Shown one piece after another: positions 1 to 6,220 of a DNA stretch of 33,422 nucleotides (its first letter is position 1; each line of letters opens with the position of its first letter). Under the pieces are notes generated by a model. The model ran no database searches, was not told the DNA's origin, and was given only the letters and a program-made list of their open reading frames with translations. The DNA is taken from positions 1 to 33,422 of the forward strand of contig CANPYJ010000019.1 in the NCBI GenBank assembly GCA_947588275.1. The letters are read 5' to 3'. The DNA comes from an uncultured Alphaproteobacteria bacterium. Its GTDB lineage: Bacteria; Pseudomonadota; Alphaproteobacteria; RF32; CAG-239. The position numbers were made by a program, and so were the translations under genes.

Positions 1-70
1 CTTGTCGTTTCTTTTTTCCGCGATGACAAAACCTTACTCTGAGTCATTGCGAGATTGTTTCTTTTCCTTG

Positions 71-202
71 TCATTGCGAGACGCGCAAGCGGCGAAGCAA
101 TCCATCTTTATCCGGACGGCAAATCCGTCGCTTTGTTTTTGTTGCAAGATTTCTAAGATGGATTGCTTCGTCATTTCGCATACGCTTCATTCCTCGCAAT
201 GA
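71..202. repeat. MITE-like palindromic element, copy 1
   Basis: The ends are inverted repeats: TCATTGCGAG at the left and CTCGCAATGA at 193-202. Inside is a second pair of arms, gcaatccatct and agatggattgc, so the element can fold into a long hairpin. It has no transposase. Elements with these ends are a recurring class of interspersed palindromic repeats in bacterial genomes; the naming as MITE-like is inference. Confidence 0.8.
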
Positions 203-247
203 CACAAAATAAGAAGCATGTCATAACAAACCGCTTTCTTTTCTTTG

Positions 248-379
248 TCATTGCGAGACGCGCAAGCGGCGAAGCAATCCATCTTTATCCAGACGGCAAA
301 TCCGTCGCTTTGTTTTTGTTGCAAGATTTCTAAGATGGATTGCTTCGTCATTTCGCATACGCTTCATTCCTCGCAATGA
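248..379. repeat. MITE-like palindromic element, copy 2
   Basis: Same 132-bp structure as copy 1, with ends at 248-257 and 370-379. It is nearly identical in sequence to copy 1. Confidence 0.8.
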
Positions 380-424
380 CACAAAATAAGAAGCATGTCA
401 TAACAAACCGCTTTCTTTTCTTTG

Positions 425-556
425 TCATTGCGAGACGCGCAAGCGGCGAAGCAATCCATCTTTATCCAGACGGCAAATCCGTCGCTTTGTTTTTGTTGCA
501 AGATTTCTAAGATGGATTGCTTCGTCATTTCGCATACGCTTCATTCCTCGCAATGA
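425..556. repeat. MITE-like palindromic element, copy 3
   Basis: Same 132-bp structure, with ends at 425-434 and 547-556. It is followed by a spacer that differs from the other spacers by a single base (ccgctctc instead of ccgctttc). Confidence 0.8.
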
Positions 557-601
557 CACAAAATAAGAAGCATGTCATAACAAACCGCTCTCTTTTCTTT
601 G

Positions 602-645
602 TCATTGCGAGCCGCGCAAGCGGCGAAGCAATCCATCTTTATCAC
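602..645. repeat. MITE-like element, copy 4, truncated
   Basis: Only the left 44 bases are present, starting at TCATTGCGAG with one substitution (gccgcg for gacgcg). The match ends abruptly at 'tttatc' and the sequence then becomes the AT-rich leader of the first pilin gene. This marks the array boundary. Confidence 0.75.
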
Positions 646-851
646 GGTTTTGCAAAGGTTTTTTTAGGCTCAAAAAAGCGCATTAACAAGCTCTTAAGTA
701 CTGTGAATTTTTTGTTACAGGAATTTTTTTGACGTGTAAACAGTATGTTAACCATTTTAGGGTATAACTGATTTTGCTGGAAATTTTTGCAAAAATCCGC
801 TATTCTAAAAGTGTATGAGGAGTTTTGCATAACTATTTAAGGAGAACGACT
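646..851 (+). promoter_or_regulatory. AT-rich leader upstream of the first pilin gene
   Basis: This non-coding stretch lies between the repeat array and the first VirB2-like gene, so transcription of the pilin gene probably starts here. Candidate boxes are TTGACG at 729-734, TATAAC at 763-768 and TATTCT at 801-806. No pair has the 16-18 bp spacing of a standard sigma70 promoter, so I cannot name a start point. The gene has a strong ribosome site, AAGGAGA, at about 839-845. Confidence 0.3.
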
Positions 852-1193
852 ATGCGATTTATTAAGAATAACATTTGGACTCTGTGTCTGGCGGTTGTTG
901 CCATGATGCTGACCTTTGCGGGCGATGCTTCGGCGCAGACGTCAATTATGGACACGGCCCAGACGAAAGCCTTAAACGTTTTTACCTCCATTAAGACGAT
1001 TATCTTCGTTGTTGGTGGTTTTGGTCTGGTTGGCGTGGCGTTTGGTGCCATCTTTGGTAAGATTAACTGGAAATGGTTTGCCGGATTGGCTGTAGGTTTG
1101 GCCGTTTTGGCGGCTGCCGGTTCCATTGTTAACTACGCCACTGGTGAAAATATGTCCGGGTTTGCTGATACTTTTGAAAACTCGGCGCAATAA
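852..1193 (+). CDS. virB2: VirB2-like T4SS major pilin
   Basis: A 113-aa protein with the VirB2/TrbC pilin layout. Residues 1-28 are a signal peptide ending ASA before Gln29. A first hydrophobic helix covers about 49-69, a short loop with GKINWKW covers 69-75, and a second hydrophobic helix covers about 76-95. VirB2 pilins are inserted in the inner membrane as a helical hairpin and then extracted to build the T4SS pilus; that role is inferred from family architecture. The start at 852 is preferred over an upstream ATG at 825 because AAGGAGA lies just before it and it gives a clean signal peptide. The GKxxWKW loop recurs in the next two genes, so this is one of three pilin-domain paralogues. 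It is followed by two stem-loops, consistent with a separately controlled, abundant message. Confidence 0.85.
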   Translation: MRFIKNNIWTLCLAVVAMMLTFAGDASAQTSIMDTAQTKALNVFTSIKTIIFVVGGFGLVGVAFGAIFGKINWKWFAGLAVGLAVLAAAGSIVNYATGENMSGFADTFENSAQ

Positions 1194-1208
1194 CGTTCTC
1201 CTAAGAAA

Positions 1209-1238
1209 GGTTCGGGCTGTGCGTTTGCAGTCCGAACC
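1209..1238 (+). other. Stem-loop downstream of virB2
   Basis: GGTTCGG at the left pairs with CCGAACC at the right, extended by CTG/CAG around a G-T pair, giving about 11 bp of stem. No T-run follows directly. Its position just after the pilin stop codon suggests protection of the 3' end of the pilin message; this is inference. Confidence 0.5.
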
Positions 1239-1253
1239 AGGGAGGAGAAGGGC

Positions 1254-1308
1254 AAGGGGGAACTTGGAACCGGATAACTTCCGCTTGCTATGCCCCCTTT
1301 TCTTTTTT
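1254..1308 (+). terminator. Probable terminator or attenuator after virB2
   Basis: AAGGGGG at 1254-1260 pairs with CCCCCTT at 1293-1299, with an internal GGAA/TTCC pairing, and is followed by TTTTCTTTTTT up to 1308. The loop is long (about 30 nt), so termination may be partial, which would give more virB2 transcript than downstream transcript. Confidence 0.55.
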
Positions 1309-1381
1309 AGCGGCGATGCTCTTAAACATCAAATCAAACGGATTTAATATTTAATAGCATGAAACGGGGACGGAGGAAGCC

Positions 1382-2062
1382 ATGAAAAAGCTGATATATA
1401 TAATGATACTATGCATAATCGGGCTGCATGGCTTGACGGCGGACGCATGGGCGGACGAAAGCTACTGGGATGCCAATAGCATGTATTTTAATCCTCAGAA
1501 CAAGAAAGCCGAGTGTGAAAGGAACTGCAAAGGAAGTTGTGTTTGGCTTTCGCCCAGCAACGAATATAGATGTGAGCAGAATAACGAAGACAATTCAAAT
1601 AAACAGAATACCGAAAACAAGTCAAATAACACGATTCCTCAAGGCACCACCAAAGCCGAGTGTGAAAAGAGCTGCAAAGGAACTTGTGTTTGGCTTTCGC
1701 CCAGTAATGAATACAGATGTGAACCGAAAGACGAAAACAAGGTCGAATCGGCCGGAACTTCTTCCGGACAGTCTGAGAGTGCCGTCACCGGCTGTTCGTC
1801 GGATTATGGCTTGTTTTCGGGCTTGATTAAGAGCGGTCGCCAAATTTTTGAAGGTTTGCGTGATTTGATTTATGTGGTCGCCGGTTTTGGCATCATCGGC
1901 GTGGCTGTCGGCGGGTTTTTCGGCAACCTCAACTGGAAGTGGCTGGGCGCAATATTGATTGCGCTGGTGGTTATCGCCTCGACCGGTGAAGTCATTAATA
2001 TGATTACCGGTTGCCAAACTTTCACGCAGGCAATGATAACCGACACCTTGACCAAAGGCTAG
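1382..2062 (+). CDS. Cys-rich protein with C-terminal VirB2-like pilin domain
   Basis: A 226-aa exported protein. Residues 1-24 form a signal peptide (AWA before Asp25). Two copies of a Cys module follow: C45-C49-C53-C64 and C94-C98-C102-C113, both of the form CxxxCxxxC with WLSPSNEYRC after it. The copies lie exactly 147 bp apart in the DNA and are very similar, so this is a recent internal duplication. Residues about 160-207 form a VirB2-type helical hairpin (DLIYVVAGFG... GNLNWKWLG...) matching the upstream pilin. The start at 1382 is supported by GGAGGA a few bases upstream. Known VirB2 pilins lack an N-terminal Cys domain, so this could be a minor or tip pilin that displays a disulfide-stapled head. 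The head's function is not recognised. Confidence 0.8.
   Translation: MKKLIYIMILCIIGLHGLTADAWADESYWDANSMYFNPQNKKAECERNCKGSCVWLSPSNEYRCEQNNEDNSNKQNTENKSNNTIPQGTTKAECEKSCKGTCVWLSPSNEYRCEPKDENKVESAGTSSGQSESAVTGCSSDYGLFSGLIKSGRQIFEGLRDLIYVVAGFGIIGVAVGGFFGNLNWKWLGAILIALVVIASTGEVINMITGCQTFTQAMITDTLTKG
1508..1723 (+). repeat. Internal duplication encoding two CxxxCxxxC modules
   Basis: The segment around 1508-1576 and the segment around 1655-1723 are near-identical in DNA and encode AECE..CKG.CVWLSPSNEYRCE twice, 147 bp apart. The intervening Asn/Lys-rich linker is not repeated. Confidence 0.8.
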
Positions 2063-2076
2063 CAGTCAAAAAGTTT

Positions 2077-2101
2077 AAGCCTCCCTTGCGGAGGCTTTTT
2101 T
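2077..2101 (+). terminator. Rho-independent terminator
   Basis: AAGCCTCC at 2077-2084 pairs perfectly with GGAGGCTT at 2090-2097 around a 5-nt loop, followed by a run of T to 2101. It lies 15 nt after the stop codon of the Cys-rich pilin gene, so the 1.07-kaa gene downstream should have its own promoter. Confidence 0.9.
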
Positions 2102-2453
2102 ATTGTCATGGCGAACTGTTTTCTTTTATTGTCATCACGAGCCGCTCTCATTTCTTATCATTGCAAACCTTTCTCTTTCCTTGTCATTGCGAGACGCGCA
2201 AGCGGCGAAGCAATCCATCTTTATCCAGACAGCAAATCCGTTGTTTGTTTTTTGCTGCAAGATTTCTTAAGATAAATTGCTTCGGTCGTTCTACTTTCTC
2301 GCAATGACACAAATAAGAAGCATCTTTTCAAAAAAAATCAAAAAACTGTAACAATTTAAAAAGGATTTTTATGTTATGATAAAATAAATATAAGTTTATA
2401 AAAGGTCGTATTGCGCCTAAAATGCGGCTGTCGGAACTGGAACGGAGGGTGTC
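2102..2453 (+). promoter_or_regulatory. Intergenic region with degenerate repeat fragments and presumed promoter
   Basis: Degenerate TCATTGCGAG-like fragments at 2104-2180 precede a diverged copy of the palindromic element. The stretch 2340-2400 is very AT-rich and contains TATGAT at 2375-2380, a reasonable -10 box, but I see no good -35 box 17 bp upstream. A clear ribosome site (GGAGGG at about 2443-2448) precedes the ATG at 2454. Confidence 0.35.
2184..2307. repeat. MITE-like palindromic element, diverged copy
   Basis: It starts with the same TCATTGCGAG and about 50 matching bases as the array at 71-645, and ends in CTCGCAATGA at 2298-2307. It has several substitutions and small indels, giving about 124 bp. 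The inner hairpin arm is partly decayed (agataaattgc for agatggattgc). It is an older insertion than the tandem copies. Confidence 0.8.
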
Positions 2454-5400
2454 ATGTCAAACTTTAGAAAACTTGCCCAAGCAACTTTGTTGGCGGCCAT
2501 ATTCGCAATCGTCCCGTTTTATGTTTCGGCGCAGTCTGATTCGATAGCTTCCGGAGATCCGTTTTCTAAAGGCGTTGATTCTATAAGCCAAGACTTTGTC
2601 AACGAGAGCATGGCAAAAAGCAGACGCGAAGGTGAAATCAACGATGCCAAATACGATACCCGAAAATCCCAAAAAGCCAAAAACAATGCCGACAAGGCCA
2701 ACGCCGCCACCAGCAACGCAACGGCTGCTGCTGAGCAGGCCAAAAAAGACGCCGCTGCCGCACAAGAAACTGCCAATCAGGAAAAAGCCCAAATCAAGTC
2801 TCAGTGGGAAGACTATATGAAAACAACCGGCAATAAAGTTCGTGAGGACTTGGCCGCGGCAGAGAAAAAACGTACTGAAGATATAAAAGCTGCCCAAAAA
2901 GAAAGAGAAGATTATATTGCAGGGGTCAAAAAAGCCGAAGAAGCCAAAGTTCAAAGCGCTCAGCAGGCTTATGACAAGTGCGTACAAAACGAAGGCAAAT
3001 GTTCGGAACTTTTGGTTGCTTTGAACAATGCTCAGGCCAATCAGAAAAAAGCCGTTAGTGCCGCCGAAAACGACCAAACCTATCAAGATAAAATCGCCGC
3101 GGCTCAGAAAGGCGATGCCAATTATCAAAACCTGAAAGAACAAAGTGCCGAAGTTGATAAAAAAGTCCAAGAATATCAATCGTCATTTTCAGCGGCTCAA
3201 CAAAAAGCCAATGCTGCCAAATTTGAGCAATCCAAGGCTAATCAGGCAGCGCAAAATGCGGCTAAAGAAGAAATACAAGCCAACAAGAAACTTTATGAAA
3301 ACGCCAGCAAAGAAGCGGATAAAGCGCAAAAAGCCTTTGACAAAGCTAAAGAAGACGTCACCAAAGCCTGCCAGAAAGACCCTGAAAGCAGCAAATGTAA
3401 AAAAGCCAAGGAAAAAATGGACGAGGCCTCCACTCAGTTGGCTGCCGCCAAAAGAGAAGCAGAAGATGCCAAAAATGCTATGAAAGAAGCTCAAAACGAG
3501 ATAGATGAGCTTGACGGCACCGCTGATGCGCGCCGCAAGGCCGAAGCCGATGCCAAAGCGGCAGCCGAAAAAGCCGCAGCAGAAAAAGCGGTGGCCGAGG
3601 AAATCAGCAAACAGTATGACGAGGCCAAAAACAAATATAACGAATTGAAAAAGGCCTGTAACGCCGACCCCGATAACTGCGACCAGAACGCCCTCAAAGA
3701 GGCCGAAGCCGCGATGAACGAAGCTTATGAGAGAAAAGCGGCCGTCGATCCGGAAACGGCCGCCGAAAAGGCTCGCAACGATCAGGCCAGAGCGGAAGCC
3801 GCCGCCAAACAAAAAATTCTTGATGATGCCGCCGCCGCGGACAAAGCCTATGAAGAGAAGAATAAAGCCTTCCAAGACGCCGTCGCCGCTTACAGCAAAT
3901 TGCAGGCGCAGTGTGCCGCCAAAGAAGACGCCGAAGGTTGCGACAAATTGGCCGAACTCAAAGATCAGGTTGACAACGCCCGCAAAGAGCTTGAAAGCGC
4001 TTATCAAGACAAAGTGTTGAAAAATCGAGCCGCCGATGAAGCCGGCGTCAGCGACAAAGCGATAGCCGAAAACGCAAAAAAAGCGGTTCAAACCGCTGAA
4101 GACAAGGTAAAGGCAGTCGAAGAAGAACAAAAACGCTTGGAAGCTGCCCTCAAAGAGGCCGAGGCCGCCTGTGCCCACTCTAAAACGCTGACTTCCAGAC
4201 AGGGGCAAGCCGATGCGGCCAAATATTGCCAAATGGTCGAAGACCTCAAAAAAGAAATTGCGGCCAATAAAGAAGCTCTTGCCGAAGCCGAAGAAGCTCT
4301 TATAATGGCGCAAAATGATTATGAGATATTTCAAACTCCCGACGATGAGCATGAGGGACAGATTTATTTGGCCGTTTCCAGCGCCGCCGATTCCGGCGTG
4401 GACGAAAGCGGCTTGTTCAACGGCCGTTACACCGGTCGCGCGGGTAATGAACTTTATACAAACACCGACGATGTGTTCAAAACCATCACCCGCCGCGCCG
4501 CGCGCATTCTTGTCGGTCTCAAGCCGATTGTATACACTTTTGCCGGCTTTGGCCTGATTGCTTTTGCCTTTGCGGCGATATTCAACAAAATCAGCTGGAA
4601 ATGGTTTGCCAATATTGCCATTGGTTTGTTTCTGGTGGCCAATATGGGACGTCTGATTGAATATATGGTTTATCCGACCAACGGCAAAGACGTTAAACCC
4701 GAACCGCTGAAATCTTTCGGCAATTACACGCTTGAAGACGCGTTCGCCGATACCTATTATGTTTGGGTTGACGAAATGGCGCCGTTTGTGCCGCCTGAGG
4801 TGGCCGATGCGCCGGATACGAGCACGCCTGTGCCTGAAAACGCCGGTATGGATGAAGCGCCGGCTGAGGAGCGCAAGTTTTGTCAGGCCGAAAACAAGGG
4901 TGGCGGACTGTTTGGCGGCGGCGGCTTTATGAGCTGTGTCAAAGACCTTATCTCGGCCGGTAAGAAAGCGGTCAATGCGGTCAAAGATGTCAAGAGTACT
5001 ATTGATACGGTCAAGAGCACGGCTGACGCGATTAATAAAGCAGCCGACAATATCGGTGCCGCGGCCAAGGCTGTGGGCAAAGGCCTCAAGAACGGCGATT
5101 TCGCCAACGCCTTTGATGCCTTGGGAGACATCGGCCAAAACCTGAACTATGCTACTCAGGCTGTCGGCAGTGCGGCCAATCGGGTTACCAATAACGTCGG
5201 CGACTTCAGCAACAATGTTCAGGATATGACCAAGACCCGCGAAAAGCAGGCCGAGCTGGCAGAGCGTCGTGCTAAGGGCGAGGCTACCAACGAGGTTGAA
5301 GCCAAACTCAAAGGCCAGACTCTCACCAGAGACGAAAACGGCAAAATTACCGGTGTCGAACATCGTTGGGCCGGTGATATTGAGTACGAAACCGATGAGG

Positions 5401-5675
5401 GCGGCAATGTCGTTAAGGATGAAAACGGCAACCCGAAGATTAAGGTCAAAAAAAGCGGTTATGATCAAAAAGGCAATGAAGTCGAAGGCGATATTGCCAG
5501 CAACCAGAAAAACAGCAAGAACTGGGGCAGCGGCAAATCCGGCTTTGGCAACATGGTCGACGACATCACCGAAAAGAGCCGCAAAGCCAACGGTGTGGTT
5601 CAAGATGCCACTTCCACCGCTTCCGGTGCCGCCTATCAAGTGCAAGGCGTTGTAAAATCGCTGGAAGGCAAATAG
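2454..5675 (+). CDS. Giant coiled-coil protein with embedded VirB2-like pilin hairpin
   Basis: A 1073-aa exported protein. The signal peptide runs to about residue 26 (VSA before Gln). Residues about 60-640 are Ala/Lys/Glu-rich coiled coil with five Cys pairs: 176/183, 306/315, 402/409, 487/496 and 573/592. Residues about 677-745 hold a VirB2-type hairpin: hydrophobic helix near 692-710, NKISWKW loop, second helix near 719-740. The C-terminal part (746-1073) is soluble, with a Gly-rich patch, amphipathic helices and a charged DENGK-rich stretch near 960-1010. The loop motif matches the two upstream pilin proteins, so it is a third paralogue. Such a fusion is not part of any T4SS I know. It may be a minor pilin carrying a rod, or an inner-membrane anchor projecting a coiled coil. 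Strong GGAGGG site before the ATG. Confidence 0.8.
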   Translation: MSNFRKLAQATLLAAIFAIVPFYVSAQSDSIASGDPFSKGVDSISQDFVNESMAKSRREGEINDAKYDTRKSQKAKNNADKANAATSNATAAAEQAKKDAAAAQETANQEKAQIKSQWEDYMKTTGNKVREDLAAAEKKRTEDIKAAQKEREDYIAGVKKAEEAKVQSAQQAYDKCVQNEGKCSELLVALNNAQANQKKAVSAAENDQTYQDKIAAAQKGDANYQNLKEQSAEVDKKVQEYQSSFSAAQQKANAAKFEQSKANQAAQNAAKEEIQANKKLYENASKEADKAQKAFDKAKEDVTKACQKDPESSKCKKAKEKMDEASTQLAAAKREAEDAKNAMKEAQNEIDELDGTADARRKAEADAKAAAEKAAAEKAVAEEISKQYDEAKNKYNELKKACNADPDNCDQNALKEAEAAMNEAYERKAAVDPETAAEKARNDQARAEAAAKQKILDDAAAADKAYEEKNKAFQDAVAAYSKLQAQCAAKEDAEGCDKLAELKDQVDNARKELESAYQDKVLKNRAADEAGVSDKAIAENAKKAVQTAEDKVKAVEEEQKRLEAALKEAEAACAHSKTLTSRQGQADAAKYCQMVEDLKKEIAANKEALAEAEEALIMAQNDYEIFQTPDDEHEGQIYLAVSSAADSGVDESGLFNGRYTGRAGNELYTNTDDVFKTITRRAARILVGLKPIVYTFAGFGLIAFAFAAIFNKISWKWFANIAIGLFLVANMGRLIEYMVYPTNGKDVKPEPLKSFGNYTLEDAFADTYYVWVDEMAPFVPPEVADAPDTSTPVPENAGMDEAPAEERKFCQAENKGGGLFGGGGFMSCVKDLISAGKKAVNAVKDVKSTIDTVKSTADAINKAADNIGAAAKAVGKGLKNGDFANAFDALGDIGQNLNYATQAVGSAANRVTNNVGDFSNNVQDMTKTREKQAELAERRAKGEATNEVEAKLKGQTLTRDENGKITGVEHRWAGDIEYETDEGGNVVKDENGNPKIKVKKSGYDQKGNEVEGDIASNQKNSKNWGSGKSGFGNMVDDITEKSRKANGVVQDATSTASGAAYQVQGVVKSLEGK

Positions 5676-5929
5676 CTCAGACAAGGCCGGCATTGATGAC
5701 CGTGTTTGTGCGGCGAAGCTGCAAAATAAGAATGGCCTGAGTGGCGGATATTAACGCATTATTCATAAAAAAGGGGTATACTCAATCTATTGAGGATACC
5801 CCTTCAAAGCTTTGGGCATTGTCAAAATATAAGGGATAAACCGACAACGACGGTTGCATAAAAATTTGAGGGCGGTATCATATAAAAGGACAGAGGCGCT
5901 TACCGCCCGAAGAACAAGGGATTGTATTA
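5676..5929 (+). promoter_or_regulatory. Intergenic region upstream of virB3 with two stem-loops
   Basis: There is no credible gene here. It holds the strong hairpin at 5771-5804 and a second inverted repeat, GGGCGGTA (5870-5877) with TACCGCCC (5901-5908), in the presumed virB3 5' leader. The leader ends with AAGGG about 10 nt before the ATG at 5930. No confident promoter hexamers were found. Confidence 0.4.
5771..5804 (-). terminator. Strong hairpin, terminator-like on the - strand
   Basis: AAGGGGTAT (5771-5779) pairs with ATACCCCTT (5796-5804) and CTCAA pairs with TTGAG inside, with one mismatch and a 4-nt TCTA loop. On the + strand no T-run follows, but upstream there is an A-run (5768-5772). 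Read on the - strand this is therefore a hairpin followed by TTTTTT. It could stop antisense transcription, or on the + strand protect or separate the pilin and virB3 messages. Confidence 0.5.
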
Positions 5930-6220
5930 ATGCGTGAGATTATTCTTAAAGCTGTCGCCAATCCGCCCAAAATCTTGTGGGGGCCGTTTTTACCGACCAT
6001 GCTTAATATGGGCGTGCAATTCCCGTTAATGTTTATGTTTTTGGGCACGTTTGACATCAATCCGCTGGTGTTTATGGTAAGCATCGTTTGCGGACACCTT
6101 GTCTGCATAGCGCTGGGCGCCAAAGAGCCTCACATCTCGGCCATGATTCAGGCCTATGGCCAAACGGCCAAAACTTCACACAACCTTTATAAGACGAAGG
6201 GGAACAAATTTGCACCCTGA
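5930..6220 (+). CDS. virB3: VirB3-like T4SS inner-membrane protein
   Basis: A 96-aa protein with VirB3 size and layout: a short N-terminal stretch (VANPPKILWGPF), then two hydrophobic segments at about 21-40 and 45-65, then the family-typical acidic/His motif KEPH followed by a soluble tail. VirB3 is an inner-membrane partner of the VirB4 ATPase and is almost always encoded just before it, as here. The 3' end overlaps the start of virB4 by 11 nt, so translation is probably coupled. Confidence 0.85.
   Translation: MREIILKAVANPPKILWGPFLPTMLNMGVQFPLMFMFLGTFDINPLVFMVSIVCGHLVCIALGAKEPHISAMIQAYGQTAKTSHNLYKTKGNKFAP

Larger units (their letters stand above)
71..645. repeat. Tandem array of 177-bp units (three full, one truncated)
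   Basis: Units begin at 71, 248, 425 and 602, exactly 177 bp apart. The three full copies differ by only one or a few bases (for example at the position after 'tcc' in the hairpin loop). The fourth copy stops matching near 645. Each unit is a 132-bp element with inverted ends plus a 45-bp spacer containing 'aagaagcatgtcataac'. The near identity implies recent tandem amplification or ongoing homogenisation. Positions 1-70 hold further degenerate remnants, including TCATTGCGAG at 44-53. No coding sequence is credible here. Confidence 0.95.

Noticed and set aside
71..645. CRISPR array
   Set aside because: The period is 177 bp, the repeated part is 132 bp and palindromic, and the 45-bp spacers are identical to one another. 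There are no cas genes.
71..2307. Insertion sequence or composite transposon
   Set aside because: No transposase gene or fragment is visible in or near the repeated elements, and target duplications cannot be recognised.
2104..2307. Short + strand frame over the repeat element
   Set aside because: It runs across the palindromic element and the terminator and has no ribosome site; it is a by-product of the repeat sequence.
3189..5693. A long open frame on the - strand opposite the giant coiled-coil gene
   Set aside because: It mirrors the Ala/Lys/Glu-rich codons of the + strand gene, giving a Phe/Gly/Ile-rich implausible protein. It lacks a ribosome site and its start is inside the intergenic hairpin region. 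The + strand frame has a signal peptide and pilin motif.
6156..6209. Start of virB4 at the ATG at 6156
   Set aside because: It would extend deep into virB3 and add a basic stretch with no ribosome site. The TTG at 6210 has AAGGGG at good distance and overlaps the virB3 stop in the usual manner.
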